Shown in pieces: positions 1 through 10,000 of a DNA stretch of 64,000 bases (position 1 is its first letter; the number at the start of each line of letters is the position of its first letter). This DNA is from CBDBEU01 sp965204565. GTDB lineage: Bacteria; Pseudomonadota; Alphaproteobacteria; Rhizobiales; TMED25. The position numbers were made by a program, and so were the translations under genes. The notes beneath the pieces are model-generated. The model was not told the origin of the DNA. It ran no database searches and saw nothing but the letters and a program-made list of their open reading frames with translations. The stretch covers positions 682,001-746,000 of the forward strand of contig CBDBEU010000003.1 in assembly GCA_965204565.1 (NCBI GenBank), written 5' to 3'.

Positions 1-911
1 TCGCCGGTGCGCAGTCGCACGGTTGCCTCAAAGCCTATTCTCTCCACGATTTTCGACAATGATTCAGCTGTGAAGCTGACATCCAGTCCGCCCGGTACGC
101 TGGCGCGCACCATGGCGCGGAACTGAGAAATCGGTAGCTGGGCCTCGATCTCGGCAACATCAATGCTGTCGGTTTCAACCAGTGCGCTGCCGGCCTGCGC
201 AAACTGTCCCGCTTCGATATTGACCTCTGCGATTCTGGCATCGAAAGGCAGCTTGATCCTGGTTCTGGCAAGATCAAGTTCAGCGGATTGGAGTTGGGTT
301 TTGAACACCGCTATCTGTTCGCGTTGCACCTCACGCTGGGTTGGCAGCAGCCTGAGTGTATTTTCAAGATCCTGCACCTTCTTGCGCTGGGTCAGCGTTT
401 CGCGCTGGGCAAGCTCAAGTGCCGACTGGGATATGGTGCCGCGTTCCAGCAGATCCTGCTTGCGCTTCAGATGAGCCTCGTTCAGTTCAAGCGCCCGCCG
501 CTCGATCTTGATCAGATCGGCGGTATTGGTCTCGTTGACAGACAATTCGGCGAGTTGAGCTTCGGCGGAGCGGATATTGGCCTCCGCCTGCCGGATGGCG
601 AGAATGAAATCGGACGGTGAAATACGAACGATCTCGGTTGCGGCGGGGAGAATGGCGCCCTTTTCAAGTTCGGGATGCACAAATTCGACTTCACCGGAAA
701 CTTGGGCAACCGCGCTCCACACGGTCCCCGGATAGACGCTGCCGAAGCCGATCACACGCGGCACCAGTCTGACGGGCTCGGCGATGATCATACGCACCGC
801 CCGGGCCCTTTCCTCGGGAGGCTTGCGCTCGGGTGCGTTTGCGCCACTCGCTGCGAAATAGAGTATGGCGAGCCCGATCAGCACCGGCGGGATAAACAAC
901 AGCTTCTTCAT
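1..911 (-). CDS. HlyD/RND-type periplasmic adaptor (partial)
   Basis: The gene starts at 911 and runs leftward off the window, giving about 303 residues. The protein begins with a short charged stretch and one hydrophobic segment (FIPPVLIGLAILYFAAS), a membrane anchor. A lipoyl-like half follows, then a long coiled coil rich in Glu, Gln, Leu and Arg (about residues 85-190), then the second barrel half with the motif IKLPFDARIAEV. This is the membrane fusion protein layout, which links an inner-membrane pump to an outer-membrane channel. The start is supported by AGGAGG just upstream. The pump gene would lie beyond the window edge. The family is clear; the substrate is not. Confidence 0.85.
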   Translation of the reverse strand, partial: MKKLLFIPPVLIGLAILYFAASGANAPERKPPEERARAVRMIIAEPVRLVPRVIGFGSVYPGTVWSAVAQVSGEVEFVHPELEKGAILPAATEIVRISPSDFILAIRQAEANIRSAEAQLAELSVNETNTADLIKIERRALELNEAHLKRKQDLLERGTISQSALELAQRETLTQRKKVQDLENTLRLLPTQREVQREQIAVFKTQLQSAELDLARTRIKLPFDARIAEVNIEAGQFAQAGSALVETDSIDVAEIEAQLPISQFRAMVRASVPGGLDVSFTAESLSKIVERIGFEATVRLRTG

Positions 912-1002
912 TGTCTCATCCGGCCTCCTTTGCGTCTTTATTCGCACGTCAACCCGAAGATCGACAGTGCGAATCCTCACCCTGGGGCATTTGAATCATC
1001 TG

Positions 1003-2808
1003 CTAAAGCAGCTTGAAAACCTCAACCGGTTCGCTACGGCCCTTGACCTCAAACGCGCCTGCAGGCTGCAATCCGTCGCTCTCAACCGCGGCATTGGCGG
1101 TTTTGGCACTTATCAGGGTGGTCGCGGCGCTGCCTTGATCGAATCCTTTTGCGAGTTGCTCTATGCGCTGGGCGGTGTTCACCGTGTCGCCGACGATGGT
1201 GTAGTTGATGCGGCTCGGCGCGCCGATATTGCCGACCACCACCGGTCCGGTGTGCAATCCAATGCGGATGCGTATCGGTTGACGGCCCGTCAGTCGCCGT
1301 TGTTCATTGCTTTGTTCCAATGCCAGGGCGATGGCGCGGGCAGTGTGCATCGCCTTTGCGGCATGATCGCCTTGCGGTTCGGGCGCGCCCCAGAAGGCCA
1401 TCACCGAATCGCCGATGAACTTGTCGATGGTGCCGCCCTCCTGCTCGATACAGCTGCCCAGAATAGCGAAATGCCGGTTCAAGATGTCAGCAACCTCGGC
1501 AGCAGGCAGAGCCTCTGACAAGCTGGTGAAGCCCACGATGTCGGTGAACATGATGGTGAGCTCACGCTCTTCCGACCGACTTGAGCCTCCCTCCCGGATC
1601 AGGCGGCGCACCAGGGTTTTGGGGACGTAGGTTTGAAACCACTTCAATCCCTCCAGCATGGCATTGAAGGCGTGGGCCTGGTCATTCAGTTCGGTTATGC
1701 GGCTTGACTGCAGCGGCTGAGCATCGGTGATGTCGAGAGTGGAGATTTGAGTCGCACCGATACTGGCGCGCTTGATCGGCCGGGCGATGCGGTGGCCAAG
1801 AAAAACAGCCGCCAGAATTGAAACAATGAGCAAGCCGGCGCCAGCGAGCGCCGCAGCTTGCAGGCGCCCGAATTCCACGCCCACGGTGACACCGGGAATG
1901 TGAGCGCCAACGATCCAGGGCACATCGCCATAATCATCAATCCGGCGGCTGAACACGACATGGTAGGTGTCAAACAGATCGATGCTCTCAACCTGAACAC
2001 CGTTGGCCGCCGCAGATTTGAAACCCTCGACCGGCTCGCTGTCTTGCAGATTGGCGAGCAGGAGGTCGCCCACGCGGTTGCGCGGAACCGCGGGTGTTTC
2101 TGCGCTGAGGTCGGGGTGGGGCGAGACCAGGTGAGGGTGGGCGAGTACATGGTCGGGCCCGTAGAGAATGAATGCATTGGCCTCATAGACGTCGCCCAGC
2201 CGCGTCATCATGCTCGACAGGCCGGGCATGGAAACAGCCGCACCGGCAAAGCCGATCAGTTCTCCATCCTGGCGCACCGGATGGACAACATTGATGAGAG
2301 TGATGTTGTCGCTGAAGGCGAGCTTGCGCCAGACTGGGCCTTTGGCGCTGTCAACATTGCGCAATATCTCGGCAAATTCCGGCAGGTGCGATCGGTCCTG
2401 CTGAAGCACCCTGACGAATTTGCCCTCGGGTTGAATGGCGACGGTTTGCTGAAGCGCGCTATCCCAATAGGCAAGGGCTGTCACCTGAGGCGCGGCGGCG
2501 AACATGCCGGCAAGTGCATCGCCAAGGCGGGTGCGGTCGCCGGGTTCGAGATGGCCGCTTTCGACCATTTCCTGGACATGGGCAACGATATCGGCGGCCG
2601 GATCGAGGTGGCGGCGCATGCCGGTCTCGATCGCGTCCATCATGAACACCGCCTTTTCGTTGAGTAGTGTCAGCGTGTTGCGGCGGCCGGCTGATAATCC
2701 AAGAACCAGCTCGGCGATCACGGCAATGGCGACAAGCAAGCCGATGCTCACCGCCAGAGTGACGGTGATCGACACTTTGCGGCGATGTGGCGTGTCACTC
2801 AAAGTCAT
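1003..2808 (-). CDS. membrane-bound class III adenylate cyclase with extracytoplasmic sensor
   Basis: The product has 601 residues. A first membrane segment lies at about 13-38 and a periplasmic Cache-like sensor at about 39-315. A second membrane segment (about 318-340) follows, then a HAMP-like linker. The class III cyclase domain lies at about 415-590. Both metal-binding aspartates are visible, in FTDIVGF and KFIGDSVMAFWG. The Lys of KFIGD and the Asp of VGDTVN are the adenine-specifying pair, so ATP is the likely substrate rather than GTP. The protein probably turns an external signal into cAMP. It stands alone between the adaptor gene and a CoA-enzyme pair. The ligand is unknown. Confidence 0.9.
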   Translation of the reverse strand: MTLSDTPHRRKVSITVTLAVSIGLLVAIAVIAELVLGLSAGRRNTLTLLNEKAVFMMDAIETGMRRHLDPAADIVAHVQEMVESGHLEPGDRTRLGDALAGMFAAAPQVTALAYWDSALQQTVAIQPEGKFVRVLQQDRSHLPEFAEILRNVDSAKGPVWRKLAFSDNITLINVVHPVRQDGELIGFAGAAVSMPGLSSMMTRLGDVYEANAFILYGPDHVLAHPHLVSPHPDLSAETPAVPRNRVGDLLLANLQDSEPVEGFKSAAANGVQVESIDLFDTYHVVFSRRIDDYGDVPWIVGAHIPGVTVGVEFGRLQAAALAGAGLLIVSILAAVFLGHRIARPIKRASIGATQISTLDITDAQPLQSSRITELNDQAHAFNAMLEGLKWFQTYVPKTLVRRLIREGGSSRSEERELTIMFTDIVGFTSLSEALPAAEVADILNRHFAILGSCIEQEGGTIDKFIGDSVMAFWGAPEPQGDHAAKAMHTARAIALALEQSNEQRRLTGRQPIRIRIGLHTGPVVVGNIGAPSRINYTIVGDTVNTAQRIEQLAKGFDQGSAATTLISAKTANAAVESDGLQPAGAFEVKGRSEPVEVFKLL

Positions 2809-2830
2809 TGGTCTTGCCTTGTGGCGTTGC

Positions 2831-2872
2831 TAGAGCGCAATCCGATCTGATTTTAATCAGATCTGCGCTCTA
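2831..2872. repeat. intergenic palindromic element
   Basis: Outer arms TAGAGCGCA and TGCGCTCTA enclose inner arms ATCTGATT and AATCAGAT around a TT loop, a nearly perfect 42-base palindrome. No T-run follows on either strand, so it is not a classic intrinsic terminator. Palindromes with GAGCGC and GATCTGATT cores are common intergenic repeats in Rhizobiales. That resemblance is from memory and was not searched. It sits between the cyclase start and the end of the CitE-like gene. Confidence 0.6.
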
Positions 2873-2896
2873 TCTGTCTGTTTTAGTATCATAATT

Positions 2897-3824
2897 CTAT
2901 CGATCCTCGCTTCGTTCCGGTCGGATTATGCTCTGGCGTTCGGCAATTGCCCTGGCGCGCGCAAGCAGTGCCTCGGCACGCTGCACCACCGGAATGTCGA
3001 TCATCATGCCATCAACCGCAAAGGATCCGCGCCCCTCGGTGGCGGATCGGCGGTCGAGGTCCACTATTTTCTGGGCCTTGGCGACCTCTTCGGGTGTGGG
3101 GCTGAAGGCTTCGTTCAAAATCGGCACTTGCGATGGGTGGATGCAGGGCGAACCGGAAAAGCCAAAAGTGGCGACGCGCCGCGCAGCACCGGCATATTTC
3201 TCAAGGTCGGTAAACCCGGCAACGCTTCCCATGGTACCAAAGGCCATCAGTCCGGCCGCGCCTGCAGGCTTGTAGCACCTGCTGCTTGGGCACCATCATG
3301 GCATTCTCGACCGGTCTGCCGCCGATGGCGGTGGCGTAGTCCTCGGTACCGAGCGACAGGCCGGCAAGACGCAGAGTGGAACGGGCAATCTCAGGCGCGC
3401 GCAACAAGGGCCCGGGGGCTTCGATCGATCCCAGGAAGCGAATGTGACCCGGCTCAAATCCGCGCTCACTTTCGATCCTTGTCACCAGTTCATCGAGTAG
3501 GCGCAAATGATCCGGCCCTTCGACCTTGGCAATGACAAAGCCGCTGACCTGCGCCAGCACCGCGGCCTCGATGTCGCGGACGGCGAGCTCCAGCGGTTGA
3601 TTGATGCGCGCCAGGAGGTCGCAGCGGCCGGCCTTTGAAAGACGCGTGACGACATCTTCGAGCATGACGCGCGCGGTTTCCTTCTCGCCTGGAGGAATAC
3701 TGTCCTCAAGATCGAGGATCAGCCCGTCGGCGCCGCGCTGTGTTGCCTTGGCGATGAAGCGTTCGACATTGACCGGCACGTAAAGCAGCGAACGCCAGAC
3801 CGGCAGTGGACGTTGATTGTTCAT
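2897..3824 (-). pseudogene. CitE/HpcH-type acyl-CoA lyase, frameshifted
   Basis: Two frames together give one HpcH/HpaI (CitE-like) lyase of about 305 residues. The first part starts at 3824 (WRSLLYVPVNVERFI, then LILDLEDSIPPGEK, the metal-binding region) and runs to about 3265. The second continues from AGAAGLMAFGTMG and carries GFSGSPCIHPSQ, the family C-terminal motif. Such enzymes cleave or form C-C bonds in CoA thioesters such as citramalyl-CoA or malyl-CoA. The start overlaps the end of the upstream CoA-transferase by ATGA, so the two were translationally coupled. The shift near 3255-3270 is not in a homopolymer. Otherwise the motifs look intact. Confidence 0.8.
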
Positions 3825-5070
3825 GTTGACTCCCGTGCGAGGCCAGAGTTGATCGCCGCGTCGATTTCCGCCTGTGTCATGCCGATTTCGCCCAGAACCT
3901 CACGCGTGTGCTGGCCAAGGCGCAGCGCGGGCTGGCGAATGCTGCCCGGCGTTTGCGACAAGCGCGCGGTGACCGCATGGGTTGGAAAGTGTCCCATGTC
4001 GGGGTCTGGGTAATCGGCAAGCAGCTCGCGCGCATGAATGTGTTGGTTGCGCATCAGGCGGTCAATATCATTGACCGGACCGATCGTTACCTCGGCCGCC
4101 TCGAAAAATTCGACGTTTTCGTCGACGGTGCGCTGGGCAACGAATTCGCCGACGATGCGGTCAAGTTCCTCGCCATTGGCAACGCGCGCTACCGGTTCCT
4201 TGAAGCGCGGATCTTGGGCGAGCTTGTCTCCACCCACCACACGCATGGTGCGTTCGGCCATGCCCTGGGTGGAGGTAGACATGCACCCCAGCCATCATCT
4301 TTGGTGCGGTAGACATTGCGGGGGCCGGGCAGGTGGCTGCGGCTTCCCATGCGCTCGCGCTTTTTGCCGGAGAGGCGATAATTCGCCGCCTGTCGTCCCA
4401 GCGCATTGACGATCGGATCAAGCAAAGCCAGATCGATCACCTGACCCTTGCCGCCATTGATCTCGACGTCGCGCAGTGCGGTCATGCAGGCAAATGCGCC
4501 GGTAAGGCCGGTCAGTGAATCGGCCAGGCCCATGGGCGGCAGCAGCGGTGCGCGATCGGCATAGCCGTTCATTTCGGCAAAACCTGAAAATCCCTCGACC
4601 AGCGAACCAAAGCCAAGGCGGCGGCGGTAGGGACCGGTCTGGCCCCAGCCGGAAATACGTGCGACCACGAGTTTTGGTTCAAGACGATGCAGTTCTTGGG
4701 GTGCGAGTCCCATACTCTCCAGCGATCCGGGGCGAAAACTCTCGATCAGGATCGCAGCTCCGGGCACCAGCTTGCGGATCAGATCCATCGCGCCGTCGTG
4801 GCGGAAATCGATACACAGGCTACGCTTGTTGCGCGCCAGCTCCTTCCAGCTGGTCTCAATGCCTTCGGCCTGCCAGTCCCTCAGCGTATCTCCCTTGACC
4901 GTTTCAACCTCGATCACCTCGGCGCCGAAATCGGCAAGATGCTGGCTCAGGATGTTTCCGGCCAGCAGCCGGGAAAGGTCGACCACCCTCAGCCCATTGA
5001 GTGGACCTGGCGCATCTGAGGCATAGTCAGCCATTGGCAGTTCGATTGAGCTGTCGACCGGATCTTCCAT
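3821..5070 (-). pseudogene. CaiB/BaiF CoA-transferase, frameshifted
   Basis: The 5' frame (5070 to about 4290) holds the N-terminal CaiB signature GLRVVDLSRLLAGNI and the central block GFGSLVEGFSGFAEMNG. The 3' frame (about 4282 to 3821) continues with STSTQGMAERTMR and the C-terminal substrate region. Joined, they make a normal-length protein of about 415 residues. The break is at about 4280-4290, beside a run of four C/G. The residue at the usual catalytic Asp position appears to be Glu in LVEGFSG, as in some mesaconyl-CoA-transferase-like proteins. Together with the adjacent CitE-like lyase it recalls itaconate or mesaconate CoA routes; that is inference. Confidence 0.8.
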
Positions 5071-5129
5071 TGACCATACCTCCGGCTTTATCTGATTTTG
5101 CGCGTGACCAGTTGGTGCGGGTTGGCAGT

Positions 5130-6155
5130 CTAGCGCTGAACCGCTGCCAGTGCGCGCTCCAGATTGGCGGCCTCGGGCTTGAGTTCGCCGGCGGTAATCT
5201 GCTGGTTGATGGAGACCAGAACGTCGTTGACCGGCGTTGCCAGACCATGTTTGAGCCCAGCCTCGGAAACGAAACCGTTGAGCATCTCGATCTCGGTACG
5301 CCGGCCCTTGAGATGGTCCTGATACATGGCGTTCCGGGTGCCGCCGCCGACATCGGCAACCAGCTTGTCGAGCATCAGTTCCAGAAAGCGGTTTGATTTT
5401 TCCGCATCCTCCTTGGTCAGCCCCATGATCGGCACGGTCTTGTAGCCAAGAGCCTGCCCGGTGGTGAGGGCTTCTGCGCCGGCGTGCAGCATCAGCTCGC
5501 GCGCACCTTCGATCCTGGCGACTTCACCGGCCGTCATTCCCATCATCGATCTGATCGCCATGGTCATGACATTGACGATCAGCTTCATCCATTTGGCGGA
5601 GACAATATCGTCGGAGATCGAGACTTTGCCGACATGGTTGAGGATTTCCTCAACCTCGGCAAGGCGGTGGGTCATGGAAGCATCAAGCGCGCCAATGCCA
5701 AACCAGGTTCTGGGCGGCGGCGTGTTGCGCGTGACGGTGCCCGGTGTGAAGCATTCCGAAGACAATTCGACCACGCAGCCCAATGTCCGGTCGCGGCCGA
5801 CAATGTCCGCCAGATCTTCCGCCGTCATCGAATTCTGTGCGCCGATCAGGGGCCCATCATCAGCCAGATATGGCTTGATCAGTTCGGCCATCCAGCGCGC
5901 GTCGTAGGCCTTGGTCATGAGAAATACGAGGTCGAATTTGCCGGTGAAGGTGGCGACATCGCACAAATGATGGGCGTTTACCTCGACGTGCAGTTCTTCG
6001 TCCGGCATTTCGACGCGCAGGCCATCGGCGCGCATCGCCTCGACATGGGCCGGCCATTGGTCGATCAGCGTTACGTCATAACCGTTTCGAACCAAGTCCG
6101 CTGCTGTGCAGCTGCCATTGGCGCCAGTGCCAAGAATTGCAATTTTCTTGCCCAT
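5130..6155 (-). CDS. 2-dehydropantoate 2-reductase family protein
   Basis: An intact 341-residue protein. It opens with a Rossmann motif (IAILGTGANGSCTAADL) for NADPH and has the ApbA/PanE C-terminal helical domain (SAKWMKLIVNVMTMAI, then the region near NAMYQDHLKGRRTEIEMLNGF). That last block matches the family signature KTSMLQDIEAGRKTEIDALNG. Members reduce ketopantoate in pantothenate/CoA synthesis, but many paralogues beside CoA-transferases act on other 2-oxo acids. It lies just upstream of the CaiB/CitE pair on the same strand with a 59-base gap, so a catabolic role in that operon is plausible. Confidence 0.85.
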   Translation of the reverse strand: MGKKIAILGTGANGSCTAADLVRNGYDVTLIDQWPAHVEAMRADGLRVEMPDEELHVEVNAHHLCDVATFTGKFDLVFLMTKAYDARWMAELIKPYLADDGPLIGAQNSMTAEDLADIVGRDRTLGCVVELSSECFTPGTVTRNTPPPRTWFGIGALDASMTHRLAEVEEILNHVGKVSISDDIVSAKWMKLIVNVMTMAIRSMMGMTAGEVARIEGARELMLHAGAEALTTGQALGYKTVPIMGLTKEDAEKSNRFLELMLDKLVADVGGGTRNAMYQDHLKGRRTEIEMLNGFVSEAGLKHGLATPVNDVLVSINQQITAGELKPEAANLERALAAVQR

Positions 6156-6262
6156 TTCACATCTCTCCGCGACGTCGGTCCGTTGGCGGCACTACAGCCG
6201 GCTTTGAACATGTGCTGGACATTTCGTACGGGAGCGCTGCATTGACGGCAAGACAGCCGCGA

Positions 6263-6966
6263 TTATCCAAAACCCGCATCAAGAAACATCATCACCGCGA
6301 GACCAAACATCAGCCGAAGGCTTGCCTGGCGCTGCGAACTACCGCGGTGGGTTTCGGGAATGATCTCATGGCTGATGACATAGATCATGGCGCCTGCCGC
6401 GAAAATCATGGCCCAGGGGAGCGTTTGCCGAGAGACAACGACGGTCATGGCGCCCAAAAGCCCCGTCACAGGTTCGACCATGCCAGTGAGGGCGGCGACA
6501 GTGAATGCCTTCGACCGTCCATAGCTGGCCGAGAGTTAGGGCGAGTGCGACGGCCTGGCCCTCGGGCATGTTCTGAAGCCCGATCCCGGTTGCCAACAGC
6601 GTTCCGGATTTTATGTCCCCGCCACCAAAACTGACACCGACCGCCATCCCCTCCGGCAGGTTGTGGATGGTGACCGCCATGACAAACAGCCAGATGCGGG
6701 CAAGCCTGGCGACATTGCGGGCCCTTCGCGCCTCTGTTCGAAATGTTCGTGGGGGAGAATTTCATTGAGGCCGGCGATGCATGCCGCACCGATGAGGACA
6801 CCTGCGGCTGCAATGCCGGCAGCGGTTCAATTGGAGCCATAGAGTGATTGGGCGGTGTCGAGGGCGGGGATGATCAGCGAGAAAAATGATGCTGCCAGCA
6901 TGACGCCGGCGGCAAAGCCTAAAATGGTGTCGTTGAGGCGTGCGGATATGCGCGTACCGAACAGGG
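6263..6966 (-). pseudogene. ZIP-family metal transporter remnant
   Basis: Reading the minus strand in three frames recovers most of a ZIP permease. There is a membrane segment with GFAAGVMLAASFFSLIIPA, an in-frame TGA after LYGSN, a segment VMAVTIHNLPEGMAVGV with the metal-binding HNLPEG motif, a repeat-like NMPEGQAVALALTLG, and the C-terminal segment MIYVISHEIIPE with its HE pair. At least two frameshifts plus the nonsense codon break it. The 5' end is lost at about 6966, where a transposase remnant begins. The gene is dead whether or not single-base errors are corrected. Confidence 0.8.
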
Positions 6967-7892
6967 CGTCCAGTCGACCCCCGCGACCTGCGCCGCTGCT
7001 TCGAGCAGATCCTATGCAGCCCTGCAGCGCGGCAAGGTGCTCGAAGGCTGGACGGTCTTCGACGGGCATCTGCTGATCTCGGTGGATGGCACCGGCCAGC
7101 ATTCCTCGCACAAGGTCGGTTACAGGCGCTGCTGCGTGAAGAGCCACCGCGACGGGTCGAAGACGTACAACCACCAGCCCCTCGGCGCGGCGGTGGTCCA
7201 CCCCGACCTGAAGGAGGTGTTCCCACTGGTGCCGGAGCCGATCCGGAATGAGGACGGAACCACGAAGAACGACTGCGAGCGGAACGCCGCGAAGCGTCTC
7301 CTCAGCGGCCTGCGCCGGGAGCACGCGCACATCAAGGCGGTCATCGTCGAGGACGGGCCGGCGTCCAACGGACCCCGCATCAGGCATCTGCGGGACAAGG
7401 GTTTTCGTTTCATCCTCGGCGCGAAGCCGGGCGATCACGAACTGCTGTTCAGTCGGGTCAAGGCCAGCGAGACGCAGCAGACACGGGAGACACGTGACAA
7501 GACGACCGGCAGGATGCATCGCTTCGAGTGGGACGCACACCTGCCGCTCAACGACGCGAACTTCGAGGTGAAGGTCAACATGCTGAATGACGAGGAGACT
7601 GACACGAAAGGTAAAGAGTTAAAGAGTTTCTCATGGATCACCGATCTCCCGCCGGAGCGGGACACGGTGATGTCCATCATGCAGGCCGCCCGCCGCAGAT
7701 GGGCGATTGAGAACGAAACGTTCCAGACACTGAAGGCGCGGGAGCACCGGGAGCGTATCCTCTCCCTTTGGGACAAGGATGCGCAGCCTGTTGCAGAACT
7801 TGCGCATCACGGACTGGCAGACTTTCTATCTCGCCCTGTCAGCGGAGATGAAGAAACCGGAACTCGCAGCCTTGCTTCCCGACGGGCGGTAG
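6966..7892 (+). pseudogene. transposase remnant (ISNCY/IS4-like DDE)
   Basis: An open stretch without a natural start encodes part of a DDE transposase, with motifs VFDGHLLISVDGTG (first Asp), KAVIVEDG, HIRHLR-type and GFRFILGAKPGDHELLF (second Asp region), and RRRWAIENETFQTLK (catalytic Glu, RWxIENE). After about 7745 there is a deletion and frame change. A C-terminal piece resumes at 7779 (RSLLQNLRITDWQTF) and stops at 7892. Both termini are degraded and no inverted repeats were found. The element truncated the ZIP gene on its left. The family name is from general resemblance and the group is uncertain. Confidence 0.7.
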
Positions 7893-8137
7893 CTGCTCCG
7901 GCCACGCGCGACAGACACCGTCCCGCCCTTCGCCGAAACCTCGTTGTCCGGGCAACTGACCGGCCATCAGCCATGCGTGCGCCGAACGACCGCTCATTGC
8001 AGCCCGACCGTAACAGACGTCAATAATAGGGAATTATTCCTACAGGGAATCGCTGATCACCCTTAAAGTCACCTTGTAGTGCAAACCGCCCCTCTGCCAC
8101 AATGGCGCGAATATTGTTGCCCCCAGGAGTTGCTGTC

Positions 8138-8521
8138 ATGGAAGAAATCATCAAGCGCGTCATGAACGCCGCTGGCGTTGACGAGGATCTGGCCAAACGC
8201 GCAATCAAGATCATCCTTGAGCTGGTGCGTGACAACGGCCCTCAGGACAAGGTAGGCGAACTGTTCGAAAAACTGCCTGGCGTCGATATGGCACCAGCTG
8301 AAGCGTCCTCCGGGGGCGGCGGACTCCTTGGCAATATTGGTGGAATTGGCGGCGCCATGGGCGCCATGGCAGCACTCAACAAACTTACCGATTCCGGCCT
8401 GTCGATGTCGCAGGTGCAGACCGTCGGCAAGGAAGTCCTAGCCTATAGCCGCGAGCAGGCGGGAGACGAGCTCGTGAGCGAGATCGTGGGATCAATCCCG
8501 GGTCTTAGCCAGTTCATTTGA
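8138..8521 (+). CDS. DUF2267/DUF2780-like small acidic protein
   Basis: A 127-residue protein starting at 8138, chosen because AGGAG lies about eight bases upstream. Its N-terminal helix region (EEIIKRVMNAAGVDEDLAKRAIKIILELV) resembles DUF2267-type domains. A glycine-rich linker (residues about 60-80, with GGIGGAMGAMAAL) follows, then a second helical part. No catalytic motif or membrane segment is seen. It lies 25 bases upstream of the mutase small subunit on the same strand and could be co-transcribed. The function is unknown. Confidence 0.7.
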   Translation: MEEIIKRVMNAAGVDEDLAKRAIKIILELVRDNGPQDKVGELFEKLPGVDMAPAEASSGGGGLLGNIGGIGGAMGAMAALNKLTDSGLSMSQVQTVGKEVLAYSREQAGDELVSEIVGSIPGLSQFI

Positions 8522-8546
8522 ACCAGCACGAACCGGGCGGTGCGCC

Positions 8547-9983
8547 ATGCCCGATGATGGACGAAAATCATCCGGTGCCGCGCGGTTTGCTGCGGCGACC
8601 CAGGAGGCTTGGGAAAAGCTGGCGCTAAAGGCAGCCGGCGTGTCCGATCTTGGTACGCTCGCCACAACCACCGCTGATGGTCTCAAGATCGCGCCACTCT
8701 ATGGCGCCAGTGATGCTCCAGATTCCCTACCGATATCAGGCGTTGCCGTTTCCAAACCGGCGATCAGGCCGCTGATCGCTGAACCAACGCCTGAGGCGGC
8801 CAAGGCCGCAATCCGCGCTGAGATCACGGGCGGTGCGGATGAGGTTGTGTTGCAGATCGAAGCGCCTGGTGAAGCCGGCATCCGGCTTGATGGGGAGGAT
8901 GATCTTGCACACATTCTCGACGGTATCGATCCCGGCAGCTTGGGTGTCCATCTTCGTAATGTTACCGCTCCGGCAGATGCGGCAGCAGCTGACCCAATTT
9001 TGAGACGCCTTGCCCAATGGTGGAACAAGAGCACCTCTGAGGCGCGCTGTACGGTCGGGTTTGGTATCGACACAATTGCCGGCGCGGCCACCGGGCGCAC
9101 GGACTTTTCTAGGCTTGCTGAGCGCGCGCTCGCTTGGGATGCCGGAGTAGTCAGTTATGCAATTGAAGCCGCGCCAGACGCGCTGGCGCTGAAAGCCTCA
9201 GGCCTGCCCTATCACGAATCGGGCGCTTCTGAAGCGCAGGAACTTGGGGTCATGCTAGCGGCGGCAATCGCCTGTTTGCGCGCCTGCGAGATGCAACAAA
9301 TCACGCCCCAAGACGCCGCATCTCGCATTGAACTTGAACTGGCAGCAGATGCTGAATTGTTCCTCACCATCGCCAAGCTCAGGGCGGCACGACTGTTATG
9401 GGCACGGCTTGGTGAGGAATGCAGCTTTGCAGGCCCGGCGCGGCTCGGGGTTCAAACATCCGAGCGGATGATGTGCGTGTCCGATCCGCAGACCAATATG
9501 GTACGCACCAGCATCGCCGCGCTCGGTGCCGGTATTGGCGGCGCCGACGCGCTTACCATTTTACCTTTCACCCATGCCATGGGCCGGCCCGATGCATTTG
9601 CCCGCCGTATTGCGCGCAATACGGCGCATATTCTCAACAATGAGGCGCGGATCGGTGAGGTCGCGGACGCTGCTGCCGGATCATGGGCGATTGAAAGCTT
9701 CACCCACGCTCTATGCGAAGCGGCGTGGAATGTATTTACGGAGATCGAAGATGAAGGCGGAGTCGCGCAATCCTTGTTGTCCGGATCGCTGCAGAGCCGT
9801 ATCGCAATTTCGCGGACGGAGCTGGCGACAGACATTGACGAGGGCCGCCGCGTGCTGGTTGGCGCAACCGATTACAAACCTGAATCCGTGCCCGCCGTCA
9901 CGGTTGAGCCATGGTTTACCCCGCCTCAGATCGATGGACCGGTGCCAACGCTGCGGCCGATTCGCCTGGAAGGCGGCGTCTGA
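8547..9983 (+). CDS. mutA: methylmalonyl-CoA mutase small (beta) subunit
   Basis: A 478-residue protein with the TIM-barrel features of the MutA subunit: an N-terminal linker, then blocks such as LFLTIAKLRAARLLWARL and the region around VRTSIAALGAGIGGADAL, which align with the mutase large-subunit barrel. It lacks the C-terminal cobalamin domain, as expected for the non-catalytic partner. With MutB it forms the heterodimer interconverting (R)-methylmalonyl-CoA and succinyl-CoA, the end of the propionyl-CoA route. It heads a plus-strand operon with mutB and meaB. Confidence 0.93.
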   Translation: MPDDGRKSSGAARFAAATQEAWEKLALKAAGVSDLGTLATTTADGLKIAPLYGASDAPDSLPISGVAVSKPAIRPLIAEPTPEAAKAAIRAEITGGADEVVLQIEAPGEAGIRLDGEDDLAHILDGIDPGSLGVHLRNVTAPADAAAADPILRRLAQWWNKSTSEARCTVGFGIDTIAGAATGRTDFSRLAERALAWDAGVVSYAIEAAPDALALKASGLPYHESGASEAQELGVMLAAAIACLRACEMQQITPQDAASRIELELAADAELFLTIAKLRAARLLWARLGEECSFAGPARLGVQTSERMMCVSDPQTNMVRTSIAALGAGIGGADALTILPFTHAMGRPDAFARRIARNTAHILNNEARIGEVADAAAGSWAIESFTHALCEAAWNVFTEIEDEGGVAQSLLSGSLQSRIAISRTELATDIDEGRRVLVGATDYKPESVPAVTVEPWFTPPQIDGPVPTLRPIRLEGGV

Positions 9984-10000
9984 CCTGAGGCCTTTCGGAC

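Noticed and set aside
1858..2667. 269-codon plus-strand frame opposite the cyclase
   Set aside because: The minus-strand frame has all cyclase motifs; this is an antisense open frame.
7120..7540. Long minus-strand frames opposite the transposase
   Set aside because: No domain pattern; the plus-strand frame carries DDE motifs, so these are antisense artefacts of GC-rich DNA.
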